NCBI RefSeq assembly: GCF_964204865.1
Contig: NC_135252.1
Span: 6,469,383 to 6,533,382 of the forward strand
Origin: Styela clava
Taxonomy: Eukaryota; Chordata; Ascidiacea; Stolidobranchia; Styelidae
Direction of reading: 5' to 3'
Length of the DNA stretch: 64,000 nt
The stretch's first letter is position 1. The number at the start of each line of letters is the position of its first letter. Shown one piece after another: positions 35,534 to 47,800 of the stretch. The translations under genes and the position numbers were made by a program. The notes under the pieces are model-generated. The model ran no database searches, was not told where the DNA came from, and saw nothing but the letters and a program-made list of their open reading frames with translations.

Positions 35534-38500
35534 TTAAACGTGAGTATCCTCTTCGTTTTCGTATCCAAAATTATCAGTGCCCTTCTGAAGAAAATTATTT
35601 CATGTTATTATATGATTCTGATTCATTAGGAATTTCCGATTAAAAACCACAAAACAGTGAAATCAATGTCTTCCGTTCCATCCATCTATTACCCCGACTG
35701 AACACAGATTTTTCGCTAGTTTTATTTGAATGGTTTTAACAAATTAAAATATAATTTGAAAATTTTCGGAGTTGTAACATACAGTGCAAAATGATAGTAA
35801 TATACAGTGATGCTTACTCTGGGCACTTTTGGATCTTCTTTATCGATGTCCTTCAAATCATCACGTGACAGATGAGCAATAATGCCTGCACCTATGCTGT
35901 CTCCCAAAACATTGATGGTTGTACGGAACCGATCACTAAACAAATTAAATACATTATTTTTCTCGTGTTGAATGAATGCTTAACATGAACTAATGGAAAG
36001 AATTTCACTAACATATATTCACTGCCCGATTACATGTTTTTATTCTATTTAAGAAACCGTATTTTCCGGCGAATAAGACGATTTTCTAGACCTAAATTTT
36101 TGGCCTGATTTAGGGGGGGTCGTCTTATTGGGCGAATATGGTAATATTAATTTTTTTCGATGTCAGTTTATTCTGCAATTAGGACCATGAAATATCTTGC
36201 GAGCGATAATATGCCCTCCCCGACAGTTTAGTTTGATGAATAGGCGTTCTCGCTTGGTAAATCTGGAATATAAACGCTTTTTAATTATTGTATTTGAAGT
36301 TTCCACATTTGCGTGTGCATCACGAGCAAAAGTAATCTATGAAATGAAAGAGGCGGGCGCGCACGCCATCGCGAGAGAAACATCAATCTGTTAATCATTA
36401 CTAGACAGATCAAAGTTATTGCGCGATGACCGAATCCGAATATCAAATTTCAATACTTTGAATTGCCCATGCGTAAATACGGAGGTCTCACCATGGATTT
36501 ATAATTAGCCGCAGAAATATTTGAATAATATAATATTAACGCAAATAAACAACATTTGAGCGGAAACTAAATTTAACAATGGACATTTAAATATATAACT
36601 TTTAAAAACACAAAATTCAAGTCAAGTAAATTTTTTCATCATCATCGTTATCGTCAAACAATCGACCCCAGTCTTCGGCGGACACCTGATCGTCATAGGG
36701 GTCATTTTCGGTTGGTGTTGGTTGAGTATTGCGGTCGTCCTCGCCGTCATCCAACCATAAGAGATCGTCCTCCGTCCCATCCATAGCGTTCGAAATGCCG
36801 CATTTTTTAAAAGACCGTTCTACTGTTCCAACCTTAATGTCTCCCCACGATTTCAAAACCCATTCACAAACCGTGGCCAGTGATGCGGCGCGCATATTTC
36901 CGGCTGGAGTGAAAGTTTGGTCCCCGGAAGCCATCCATTCATTCCAGCATTTACGCAGCCGATCTTTAAAAGGTTTATTTAGACATACGCCCAATGGCTG
37001 CGTGACAGATGTTAGACCACCGGGAATCACGGCAATATCTGTGTTGCACCGTCTAACTGCTTGTTTTACATTTTCACAGAGATGTGATTTAAACATGTCC
37101 CAAACAAGCGGGGATCTTGGTTTCAGGAGTCCACCAGGACGACGCGACCACACTTCATTTATCCACCTTATACACCCCTCGTCATCCATCCATCCGTTTT
37201 CTTGAGTGTGGACGATCATTCCATTCGGGAATTTTTGTTTTTTTGGAAAGGTCTTCCTTTTAAAAATTACCATAGGCGGCAATTTTGTTCCATCCGCGAG
37301 GCACGATAGAACTACTGTGAAACGTTGTTTCTCGTGGCCTGATGTCCTAACCCATATAGTTTTCTCGCCAACTTTATTAATAGTTTTGTTTCCTACCATA
37401 TCGAAATATACAGGTGTCTCGTCCATATTTCCGATCATCTGTAACGGGTAATCGTGTTTTTGACGGTGACGAATGATAAATTTTTGGAACGAGGCGATTT
37501 TATTATCCATATCTCTTGGCAATTTCTGCGCAATCTTGGTTTTTTGACGAAGTACTAGGTTGTGCCGATTCATGAAGCGATTACACCAGCTGTTAGTTGA
37601 TCTGAAATTTAATGAATCTTCTTCGTTTTTACCAGCCCAGTTTAGTGCATAAAGACGCACCTGTGCACGCGTGACAGTCAAGCCTTTCTTTCGGTTTGCT
37701 TCCACCCATTCCGCTACACATTCCTCCAGTTTTGGCCATTTCGGTTGATTTTTCTGGTTACATTTACTTTTTCTCGGCATTTCTTTGAGTACACATTCTG
37801 CTTTCTTCCAATCACGGACCAGTTTTTCGGTAACACCGTATTGGAGAGCGGCTTTCACGTTTGTTGTTTGTAAGGCTAGCTCAACTACTTTTAGTTTGAA
37901 AGCAGCATCATAACGCATTCTTTTTGTAGATGTAGACATCTTTCACGGGGAAATAATAAACTTATATTACTGATGACGCAGTGAATGAGGCGCTTTCAAT
38001 TTGGCGCGTATATCGTCAACACGACAAAGATCAATGAAAAGAGAGTGCATTAGCGCGTAACTGAAAAATACAACAACAGAATCGGTTAAAAATAATAGTG
38101 CGCTTCTTTGCTTAACTGTCGAACGGAGACGCAGGGTTGCGATTTTCTTACTCGTCTTATTGGACGAATACACGGAAAAACCCCTTTTTTTGGTGCCAAA
38201 AACAGGCCTCGTCTTATTGGCCGGGTAGTCTTATTCGCCGGAAAATACGGTATTTAAAAATAAATTCAAGATACAATATACTGCAAATACTTACAGAAGC
38301 CAGTCAATGGCCAAGATGAGTTCAATATCTTCCGCAGGTAATCCAACAGCAGCCATTACAATCAACAAAGTCACCAATCCAGCTTGCGGTACTCCAGCTG
38401 CTCCGATACTGGCGGCTGTCGCTGTGATACTGGGGAATATCATACAATGATTTATGTGAGTCAGTTTAGTCTTCTAGATTCTAAAATACTTGAACGTGTT

Positions 38501-41500
38501 AGGATACTTGAGAGTATTAAATTCTCTAATTTCCCTGAAGTTCATTATAACAATTCTTAGCTTACAATATTCAGCCTTCAAATTACAGTAGTAGCAATAC
38601 TTACTTTTGTTGTATAGCAATACAACAAAATTATTCATTAGTGACCTTACGACATTGGCGCGTTCTCAAACTCTCTGAATTAAAATATATATCTGAAATA
38701 CATGTCTATCGTTGATAAATTGTGTTCCTTTATTGGCCATGAAACGGAATGGAATTTTGTGTTTTTCTTCGAAAGGGTTTAGGATATTACCTGACAACCA
38801 CAATCTGTCCAAAATTGAGGTAAATGTTGTTAGACTGCGCAATGAAAATTGCTGCAACTGCTTCATACAATGCAGTACCATCCATGTTGATTGTCGCTCC
38901 AACAGGAAGTACAAGTCTGTATAGACAAATTAGGTTAGGAATTAGCACTGATATAACAATAAAACACATATAATTTTATAATCAAATTTGCACGATTTCC
39001 GTTTAAAAGGATGAACACGAAACCGAAAAAGCTATGGCATATATTCAACTTACACTATATTTATGCATCTGAATGTCACGCGGTCATAGAACAGAAACTA
39101 ACACAATGCATAAACTAACTTTGTAGCACCATTGCAAGACCGTTATTCTTTCTGAATTTTTGCGTTGGAATATGGTATGTTGTACCAACCTGACAACTCT
39201 TCTGTCAACTTTGTTGTTAGTTTCAAGGCATTTGATCGTTACCGGCAATGTTGCTGAACTTGAAGCAGTGGCCAAAGCAGTCAGTAGAGCCTGTCAATTG
39301 CATGGGATGTAGAATGATTATCATAGTTTCTATGATTTTTTTTTCTAAAATATGGACTGGTTATAGCCCCCCATGAGTAAGAAAGTATATATTGACTTTG
39401 ATTGGTTGTTTGTTATGGAGGTGTAAAAAGTTAAATATGTCACCAATTTAGTGACAAGAATTATATATCGACTTGTTGTTGGTATCATGGTGAACGACAA
39501 GACAGCTTATCGTCTGTCGTCAAACGACGAATACAATCGCAGCGCCTTTCACCAATCACCCAAAATTTTGCCAGACAATGTCCTTATTTGTCAGCTTCCA
39601 ACTTACGATCGCAGTACAATATTATTAAGTAATCAAATAGAGAATTACAATCAGCGTATATACTATTTTACCATGCATGACAATATCCTAATCAAGCGCG
39701 AAACTGAGATAATTATATTGAAACTGGATAGTTTTGGTGAACTGGCTCAAAGTCTAAATTAACTGGTTTGACTGTGTTTAATATTATTAATTTGAAAAAC
39801 AACAGTGAAATCCTACTAAAATTATTAAAGTATTTCTATAGCCCAATATTTAATACCTTATTGTACTAATCGTGTACTTTAACTGTACTAATTATCTGTG
39901 GTAATGTTAGAATGTTTTACGATATCCAGGGAGACACAAATCATTTCTTGAATATAAATTTGAGCTCAGCAATCAAAACAAAGGGTTTCTTTTGGAATGG
40001 TTTACCTGTGACACGCCAACGATGTATGTGATTGGATTTTTTCGGACGAAGATAAGATACAACAGAGGAAGAAATATGAGACCGTGTATGAACAGGCCAA
40101 CAATGACTGTTGCCATATATAAGCCCAGCTGAGTGAGAATTTCCTCTGGTCGGTCCATCTCCATAATCTTGCTCGCTATCAAGAAGCAGATACCGACCGG
40201 GGAGTACCTGGAGAATTGAAATATTTAGAACCACTTGAATGAATGCATAATTGATTATAATACACATTTTGTTCTGTAGAGTGTAGAGCAGAGGTCGGGA
40301 ACCCATGGCTCGCGAGCCATATATGGCTCTTTTGGTGACGGCATATGGCTCCCAAAAAAAATCTAATATCCCAAGACTAAGCTTACTATTGTTACGAGAT
40401 TTCAAACTCTTTTATAGCCAAATTTGGCAGGAAATGACCAATACGTTTGAGAAGGCGCGTCCAGCACATGTCTATGTTATGTAAGATAATTACCAGACAG
40501 GCATTGTGACAAACAAGGGGATTCTGGAACATATATTGTGACATCACGGAGCGATAGAGTTTTAAAAACACTACGGAGATACCTAAACGAAAAAGGGCGA
40601 TGAGTATCGTAGATTTCAACTTGGGCTGCATGTGAGCAACCGTTCAAGGCCCGCAGCGACTACATGCAGCATCAGATAATCACATTAAGTGTATACAGAC
40701 ATTGTATGTGTTGACTTTTGAGTAAACATTTCAGGCCTGATTAAGTGAAGAAATGTTATATGGCTCGCACGGAAATGCAATTGAAAATATTTATATTTTA
40801 TGGCTCTCTTGACCAAAAAGGTTCCCGACCCCTGGTGTAGAGTATCATTTGAACCACTGATCATGCCTTCGATATGCCTTCAAGTGTGTGTACCAAGAAG
40901 GAGATGACTAATTTTGTTCGCCTACTTCACATCAAGTTCTGTAAATGGACTGGAATCTATATGCAGAGGGGGTATATCCACTTGGCCAACATAGACAGCT
41001 CCCGAATTCGTAATGTAACAAAAATAAGAAAACCTTCTGCACAAGAGTAACTTTCTGTATCGTACTATTTCTAGAGCTGGGCATTTGGAATAACTGATGA
41101 TTTCAGAATTCGTAATGTAACAAAAATAAGAAAACCTTCTGCACGAGAGTAACTTTCTGTACTAGAGCTGGGCATTTGGAAAAACTGATGATTTCAGAAG
41201 GGGATCAAATAATTTTTTTGAATTGAATAAAATCTATATATATATAAACTTGAAGGGTGGAAGGGACCTTTTTCATTGTTGAGTGAATTAGGTATTTCAA
41301 TGCATTATCATATACGGTAAAAGATATATAAAGCCAATAAAAATATACAAACCATATAATAATGTAAACAATTCTCATAATTGCTTCGTTGAAAGCAACA
41401 AAGAAGTCAACCAAAATTTTCCCTTCGTTTTCCATTTTTCCGATAATCAGGCCGAATGTCAAGCAAAAGACGATGAGTCCAAGAACATTGACTCCGGATT

Positions 41501-44500
41501 TGCTTTCAATGATCTTGAAATACAAAATATAATAAGTGAAAATTTAGAATAAAATTGTAATCGCAACTTTCATGTTTACGACAACTCACAAATTCTTATG
41601 AGGCATGAAAACTCATAAAAAATAAATTTAACTTCGTTGAACATTTGGGTTTTGAGCTATCATTTATGGATAAAAAAAAACCGCAATACCTTTTCTGATA
41701 AAAAAAATGATATCCTATTCGGAATATTGAAAAAAAAACTAAAATCTTATAAATGCGAATGCCAACATAATTTAATTCTCCAAGTTTTTGAAAAAAAAGA
41801 AAGAGGTCACGTCTTCGGATCACGTAATGCAAAATTTACTTACCAGTTTATAGTCACCAACAACTTCTTTTTCTACAACCATCGTGTTCGTTTTCACCGG
41901 GACAGTAGTAGCTCCACCTGGTATGGCTGTGCTATTGATTTGGTATATCATTGTCACGTTTCTGTCAACCATAATTGGCACACGAACTGATTTGATCTAG
42001 TTGAAAGGTAACTTTTTTACAAAGAATCTTTGTGAGACAACGGTTTGCAAATCAAGCGTATACGCATTAGCTAGAATTTTTGCAATGCATCAGCTATTTT
42101 AGGTGGTCAAGAATGTTGACAATGGCCAGTGAGTATGTTCTACTTCTGCACAAACTTACATTTAGAAAAAGACAATAAAAATGTTTAGCATCGTTGGCCA
42201 GCATTTTTATTTAAGTAATATTAGAAAGAACATTTTTGTTTAAAAAACCGTGATAATATTAAATTTGGCGATTTGGAATAACGTGGTGTCGACGTGTTTT
42301 GCATTTTGCTACATATTTTACTTCTAACGTCGTAATAACAAGCTAAAAATGGTTTCTAGGAAATGCGAACCATGAATTTAAAGCAAATAGGAGATCCGCA
42401 CGATTGAATAACAATATATCATTTTACATAAGAACTGTGAAATACTGAAATGTTGGACCTCCTGAAGTATGCGCACCAAGATGGCGCACAACCTGAACTC
42501 AGGTTGTGTACCAGGTTAGGGTTATGCGACATCTTGGTGCGCATACTTCAGAAGCACCGAAGTGTTTGTTGTCTTTCATTATGTTCTATGTATTTAATAA
42601 ATTTTTGATAAAAGTTACGGAAGATCTAAAACAAAATTTTCAATATGCTCGTTCCAAAGCCTTGAGTCTTTCAAGCACAAATATGTCAATGTATATTTAT
42701 TTAATATATAGTTTACTTATGGAAAAGTATGTTACTGTCCACTACTAAGAATTGAATAAATCCTGATAAAGGTAATTGCAACAAGCTACCACTGACCCAC
42801 TAAAAGCTTGCAATAGTGCGCAAACTAGACTTTGGACAATTATAAAAAACATTACCAAGGAAGCATAACCGTGGCTTGAGAACGCAAAAAGTCGACGCAT
42901 AAAATGACTTTTGACTTAGATTGTAGATTAGATTTTGACTTAGTTTGTATATATTGACTTAAAAAAATGCGGGAATGTGTCTCTAAATGTTTTTATTATC
43001 TGTTTTCGATTACATTTGAGCTCCATGTACAATAATAATAGCCGACCAGTCCTATCAACCGGAAAAAAATGTCAATGTCGAAATTCGAGTTTCATTAACA
43101 ACAATCTTTCGCCTAATTATGGTCGCTTCAGCATTAGTAGAAGACCAAACCAAACAAATTTGAACCATTGCTTTTGTTGCCGAATGCTATATTCAAAATC
43201 TTTACCTTGCTGAAGCACGCTTCAACCAAATTTTCCGGGAAAGCATTTCTGGAACAAGAAGAAATTTTGTTAATATTATCTGTATACATTGGTAAATAAA
43301 TCAAATTCTGTCATAATAGTGAAACTCTTTTAAATTTTTACCTTATTAAATCCAAGATCGCGTCCACAGGTTCAACTTGAAGATCATTGCTGCCAGAACT
43401 GACAGAGTTTCTACCGTAACGACCTATTACAAATACAATTTTATTATTGAATAAACAAAAGATAAAATAGACTTAGATATTATTTTACATGAATGTAATG
43501 AATGATATACGTAATTTTCACTCGAGAAATGGTCTGTACCAGAACTTAGTTTGAGAGCCATTCATGGTAATCGCAAGTTAAGGATCTGAAACCCTATTCT
43601 TTTCATATTCAATTAAAGCCATCGAAATTTGGGTGTAAATGAAGGTGTGAAGTCGGGCTTCCAAAAATTTATTAACTATCAAACTTCTTTTACGACGTAA
43701 AAGCTTCAGGCCATATGACAATAATTAACCAGTTACAGCAGGGCAAAGGTGATAACAGTAAATAAAATCATTGACATTATGTGCATTAACTTTTATATTT
43801 TGTTAAGATTTAGAATATTAAATTAATAATTTTATTGTTCAGTTTAGGGGTTGATGACACCATACCTGGGTTGATTGATACGACAAGAACGATTCCTAAT
43901 ATTACTGCCAGCAAAGTTGTTCCCATGTAATAGATTATTGTGCGCAATCCCAGCTTTCCTGAAGCTCTTCCTTCCAACGTAGCAACACCTGCATGGGAAA
44001 CAAGTAAATTTGAAGATTTTTTGTTGTTATAATCAATCGCAACTATAATCATATTTCATTTTCTGAAAAATTCATGAAAGATGTTACAATCTGTCAAGAT
44101 GCTGGCCTAAACAAGAAAGCCTTTAACGGAATTAAACTTCATTCAACTCATTATCAAATTGAATTTTCAATAGAGTTATTTGCACGGCTTTGTTCAGGGC
44201 AGCGACAAAAATATATCACAACAGCAGAAATGGGCCGGAATTGCGTCAAACCGATTTATAATAAAACAGCTTAATTATAAGAAATCTCAAACCAGATTTT
44301 TCTAAAAATTTTACTTTGACTTGTAGTAATAGTGTAATTCTACATATGAATGTGAAAATATCGAAAACATTGACATTCAGAGCACATTGTCCATATTTTA
44401 CTTATGCGTGCGTTTTTTCAAAGGATATATCAATATTTCAAAACAGGTTTACGATTTTCAAACTGTCGCGTAAAATAACACATAAGAGTGACATTATATT

Positions 44501-44895
44501 ATTCGGAAAAACTCGTTATATCAATAACCAAATTCATGATATCTGAGGCAACAAATTTTGATTATTTTGAACCACCACAAGTCCGAGACCAGAATTTTTT
44601 TGAATTCTCACCTAACCCGCCATTACAAAAGAAAAATCGGTGGAATTATTTATAACAAACCTGTAATCAGACTACATATAATAAGCGGAACTATTATCAT
44701 CTTCAGCATTCTGAGAAGAAGTTCTCCAGGAAACGAGAAATATTTGATGTCCAACTTCGATAAATTTGCCTCACGCATTGCAATACCAAGAACGACTCCA
44801 AGTACGACGCCAGCTACAGTAGCAAGAAGCAAAGCATTTTGTTTTGTCCATTGCTTGCAATCAGCCTTTGAACACCGTGGTCGACAACGTGCCAT
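35534..44895 (-). CDS. SLC1A (EAAT-like): EAAT-type glutamate/aspartate transporter (SLC1A family), complete, 12 exons
   Basis: Exons in mRNA order are 44661-44895, 43866-43988, 43342-43423, 43206-43248, 41844-41996, 41353-41513, 40006-40207, 39190-39290, 38791-38916, 38295-38429, 35818-35935 and 35534-35584. The 1530-nt CDS has all phases agreeing and encodes 509 aa. The product is a Na+-coupled plasma-membrane acidic amino-acid symporter. Seen here are [20 protein letters not shown] (TM2), [16 protein letters not shown], an extracellular loop with sequons at N174 and N182, the HP1 serine motif TASSSATLP (341-349), NMDGT (377-381), [14 protein letters not shown] (HP2) and [14 protein letters not shown] (454-467). 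Arg458 corresponds to the Arg that binds the substrate side-chain carboxylate in EAATs, which argues against a neutral ASCT type. The start has a strong context (ACCATGG), and an acceptor lies 28 nt upstream. The C terminus, EEDTHV, is a class I PDZ-ligand form. Introns host a Tigger element and two MITEs. Confidence 0.95.
36057..38250 (-). mobile_element. 2.2-kb pogo/Tigger-type DNA transposon
   Basis: A perfect 23-bp terminal inverted repeat (CCGTATTTTCCGGCGAATAA, then GAC) lies at 36057-36079 and 38228-38250. The right flank is TA (38251-38252), as expected for this superfamily; the left flank is AA, probably a mutated TA. TCGTCTTATTGG-type subterminal repeats occur at both ends and are likely transposase-binding sites. 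It sits in intron 10 of the transporter gene, in the same orientation as the gene. Confidence 0.95.
36617..37939 (-). CDS. Pogo/Tigger (POGK-like) transposase, intact frame, third catalytic Asp replaced by Gly
   Basis: A single uninterrupted exon of 440 aa, the only long open frame of the element. Domains in order are an N-terminal helix-turn-helix (about 8-48, [12 protein letters not shown] to TEKLVRDW), a CENP-B-type second DNA-binding region (about 70-140), and a DDE_1 catalytic core (about 165-335). The core has Asp173 in [10 protein letters not shown] and Asp281 in [10 protein letters not shown], but [19 protein letters not shown] has Gly317 where family members have Asp in QPLD. The acidic C-terminal tail ([13 protein letters not shown] and onward) is usual. 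The family cuts and pastes at TA sites. With the third metal-binding Asp missing, catalysis should be lost although DNA binding may persist. The frame is otherwise undamaged. Confidence 0.93.
   Translation of the reverse strand: MSTSTKRMRYDAAFKLKVVELALQTTNVKAALQYGVTEKLVRDWKKAECVLKEMPRKSKCNQKNQPKWPKLEECVAEWVEANRKKGLTVTRAQVRLYALNWAGKNEEDSLNFRSTNSWCNRFMNRHNLVLRQKTKIAQKLPRDMDNKIASFQKFIIRHRQKHDYPLQMIGNMDETPVYFDMVGNKTINKVGEKTIWVRTSGHEKQRFTVVLSCLADGTKLPPMVIFKRKTFPKKQKFPNGMIVHTQENGWMDDEGCIRWINEVWSRRPGGLLKPRSPLVWDMFKSHLCENVKQAVRRCNTDIAVIPGGLTSVTQPLGVCLNKPFKDRLRKCWNEWMASGDQTFTPAGNMRAASLATVCEWVLKSWGDIKVGTVERSFKKCGISNAMDGTEDDLLWLDDGEDDRNTQPTPTENDPYDDQVSAEDWGRLFDDNDDDEKIYLT
40289..40834. mobile_element. 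546-bp hAT-type MITE, 'gaggtcgggaacc' family
   Basis: The left end is CAGAGGTCGGGAACCCATGG and the right end AAAGGTTCCCGACCCCTG, with TATGGCTC repeats just inside. The 8-bp duplication GTGTAGAG is exact at 40281-40288 and 40835-40842. It lies in intron 6 of the transporter gene. Confidence 0.95.
41004..41196. repeat. Tandem duplication of about 100 bp
   Basis: Two adjacent copies (41004-41105 and 41106-41196), each starting GAATTCGTAATGTAAC and ending GATGATTTCA. The second copy lacks 11 bp after CTTTCTGTA. It is in intron 6 of the transporter, 156 bp from exon 6. Near-identity of the copies indicates a recent event. Confidence 0.93.
42455..42558. mobile_element. Palindromic MITE, 'accaagatggcg' family, copy 4
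   Basis: A 104-bp near-palindrome: GGACCTCCTGAAGTATGCGC to GCGCATACTTCAGAAGCACC, with CCAGGTTAGGGTTATG in the core. It lies in intron 4 of the transporter gene. Confidence 0.87.
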
Positions 44896-47800
44896 GGTAA
44901 AGTTTTTATATAATAAGCGAGCTCTAAAAATCGTTAAAACTGTATTAACATGATAAGATATATATTTAATTATGAGCACAAATTTGTGGCAATTTTCAAG
45001 CAATTTTCCATTTTTTAAAGTATCTCCAAAAAAACATGTCTACTATCAGATACCCGCGATTATTCATTCATAAGTTTTCTTGTACACAAATTACCTTCCA
45101 CTCAGACATATATATTATATGTGGATATGAAATCCTAATAAATAAAATTAATTGCTATTGCAATGCTTTCTACTTGCACAAGAGTTAAAATATTATTGTA
45201 ATTAGTTGCAAGGTAAATTTATCTTCAAATATTCAAAATATGGAAAATTAGGAAGAATCCTTCTACCCTTGCGTGATAAACCACATATGCCCATTTTAAA
45301 ATTTTATTGTGTAAATATTTTCAAATAAAAGTAATAAAATCAAATTGAAAGACTTGGCACACACAAAATATTTTATATCATTCATAGTTCTTTTGACTCG
45401 CTTTCACTGTAATACACGATATGTAAATAATATGATATTGCGTTTACAATTTCATTTCAGCATATTATGTTTCCCCACCTGGTATCACGATCAACAGCGT
45501 TTTAACTCTACCGAACAAAGAGGATAATATCAGAAACAGCAGTTCGCGATTCTGCAAATTGCCCTCCCTTGACACCGCGTTAAAACAGCAATACCCGCAA
45601 TTAACAAGCGGTTAAAGCGATAGACGTGAATGTGTTGGCATCGTACACATCAGGGTTAGACCCCTATCTACCTCAGCCAGCTTTAATAATTTTGGTGGAA
45701 ACTGCGGAAAGACAAGATCTTATTAAAAAATAATAGCTGCTTATAATAATAATTGCTTATACATGGCCTTGCGCGAGTCGAACGGCGTGAATAAGCATAG
45801 TGTGAATATATTCACTCACAATAATTAATATTATATTCATATGCGTATACATCCAAGTAATAGTTTACGTCTTGCTGGTCTGGCATTTTTTAAATTATAT
45901 TATTGTAAACTGATCGCTTTTAATTTTTATAAGCATAATATTCAGCATTATTATATATGCCAGTAAATTGAAATAAATCAAGAATGATTAATCGTTTAGC
46001 AATAATTAGTCGAAAAAAGTATGGTATTTGTCAAGTTCATGTTCGATTTTCAAATCACTTTTATCTCCAAACGATTCGAGGTTTCATTTAATTTCTAAAT
46101 TTAATTTGTATGACTAGGGGGAATAGGAAAGACATAACAAAAGTAATACAGATGTTTATTTCAGAGCATTCCGTCAAAATTGCATTTTCCAAACGTTAAT
46201 GCTATGCCAAATCTTGACGTATCTTCTGCCAATATAAATTCTCCACTAACAGACACCTACTAAAAATGCCACATAGATTTGTGGATAGTATATTATATTG
46301 TTTATGTGTTTTGCACATGCAATGTGTTTTTATGTACATATTTCTCAGACAGTAATTCAGAATTATTATGCTCGGGGGTATAGAGAAAAGTGCTCGGGTG
46401 TTAATTTCAATATTGGTTAAAGTATGTAACAGCAATTCTACAACATAATAAAAGATGTCAATATTTCTGAGATAAATGAATAGACTGTTATTATTCAAAA
46501 CTCGCTTAACAATAAAACTTTCGTTCAATTCAAATGCAAAACTGAATCAAATTTACTAATAATGTACATAATAAACACTCTATCTTTTCTGTCATTCTAA
46601 TCATCTTGTGAGGTTTAGTTTACGAAGAATATACCGTAAATCGTTATTCACGTATTTCGAATTAATTACCTTTACTTTCATTATACTACCACTTCCGTTT
46701 ATTATGCTGATCTGCAACCAACTGTATTTCTAAAAAGTAAATTCAGCACAATAGACAGAGGGCTTTTCAATTCAGCTAAAAATACCAAAATACGTGAGTG
46801 CTTTTGTTTACCTCAAATAAATAAAAAGTCTTGCCACGACTCCACCCCCTTTTCTTCGTGTGATGATTGATTGACGAATGGCACTGTGCAAGAATTAAAA
46901 TTGACAATACGCATCAATCGTACGTAGAATAGGAGTGCTTTCTACTTGCATTTGCGAGTAACTTGTTATTTTAGTATAGGTAAAAATGTTCTTTTGTCTG
47001 CACGTAACCAGCAGTAGAAACAAGGTTACAAATAACAATTGAAATAACAACAGCTTTCGGCAAAATAGCAATGCGACATCGCAAGTACATGGCTATTAAT
47101 ACTAAAAAAAAATTTAAAAATTTGTGTAACGGGTGGAATAGAAAATTGTACAAAATACTTTTTTGGTTTGAACACAGTATTTGACGATAACGATATTGAA
47201 TAAAACATTTTATTAATTTTTCAAAACATTTTGAAAGTCTCACTCGAGTGTTCTAATTTTAAATAATAAAGCTTGACGTACGATTTGCTCAAAATTCCCC
47301 AAACTTTTGTGAAAGGCTACCAGCTTCCAATACAAAAATGCGTATACTCCAATACAGATATATATTGCAGACTGATAATTTGACTACCTATAAACTAATA
47401 AGTTTCAGGTTATTAAGAAAACTTAAACGTAGGTTTATATGCGTCATTCTGAGTAACAAGATTCTAAAAAACAATTTTCGCACAATGATCAAATTCACGT
47501 GGGCTAACGCGTCATGACTAAGATGTTTTTTACCATTGATACTCTTCGCAAATTCAAAATCCTACAAAAATAAAACATTCGTATATGAAATTGGGTAAAA
47601 TTTTCCTAACTTCTGAATTCCGTATTCTTACGTCTAAACTTTATGGAGAGACAGTGCGAATAATACATTTATACACGTTTAATAATATAAATGAAATACA
47701 CTTGTCAAGTGAATGGATATGTAGTAATATTTTTAAACAACCATTACTTTTGGTGTGAATATTGCGTTTCTCTTATTCCGCGTATGTGGTATCGCTATGA

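Noticed and set aside
36729-37451. Long open frames on + opposite the Tigger transposase
   Set aside because: They are antisense shadows of the transposase frame, with no domain or start context.
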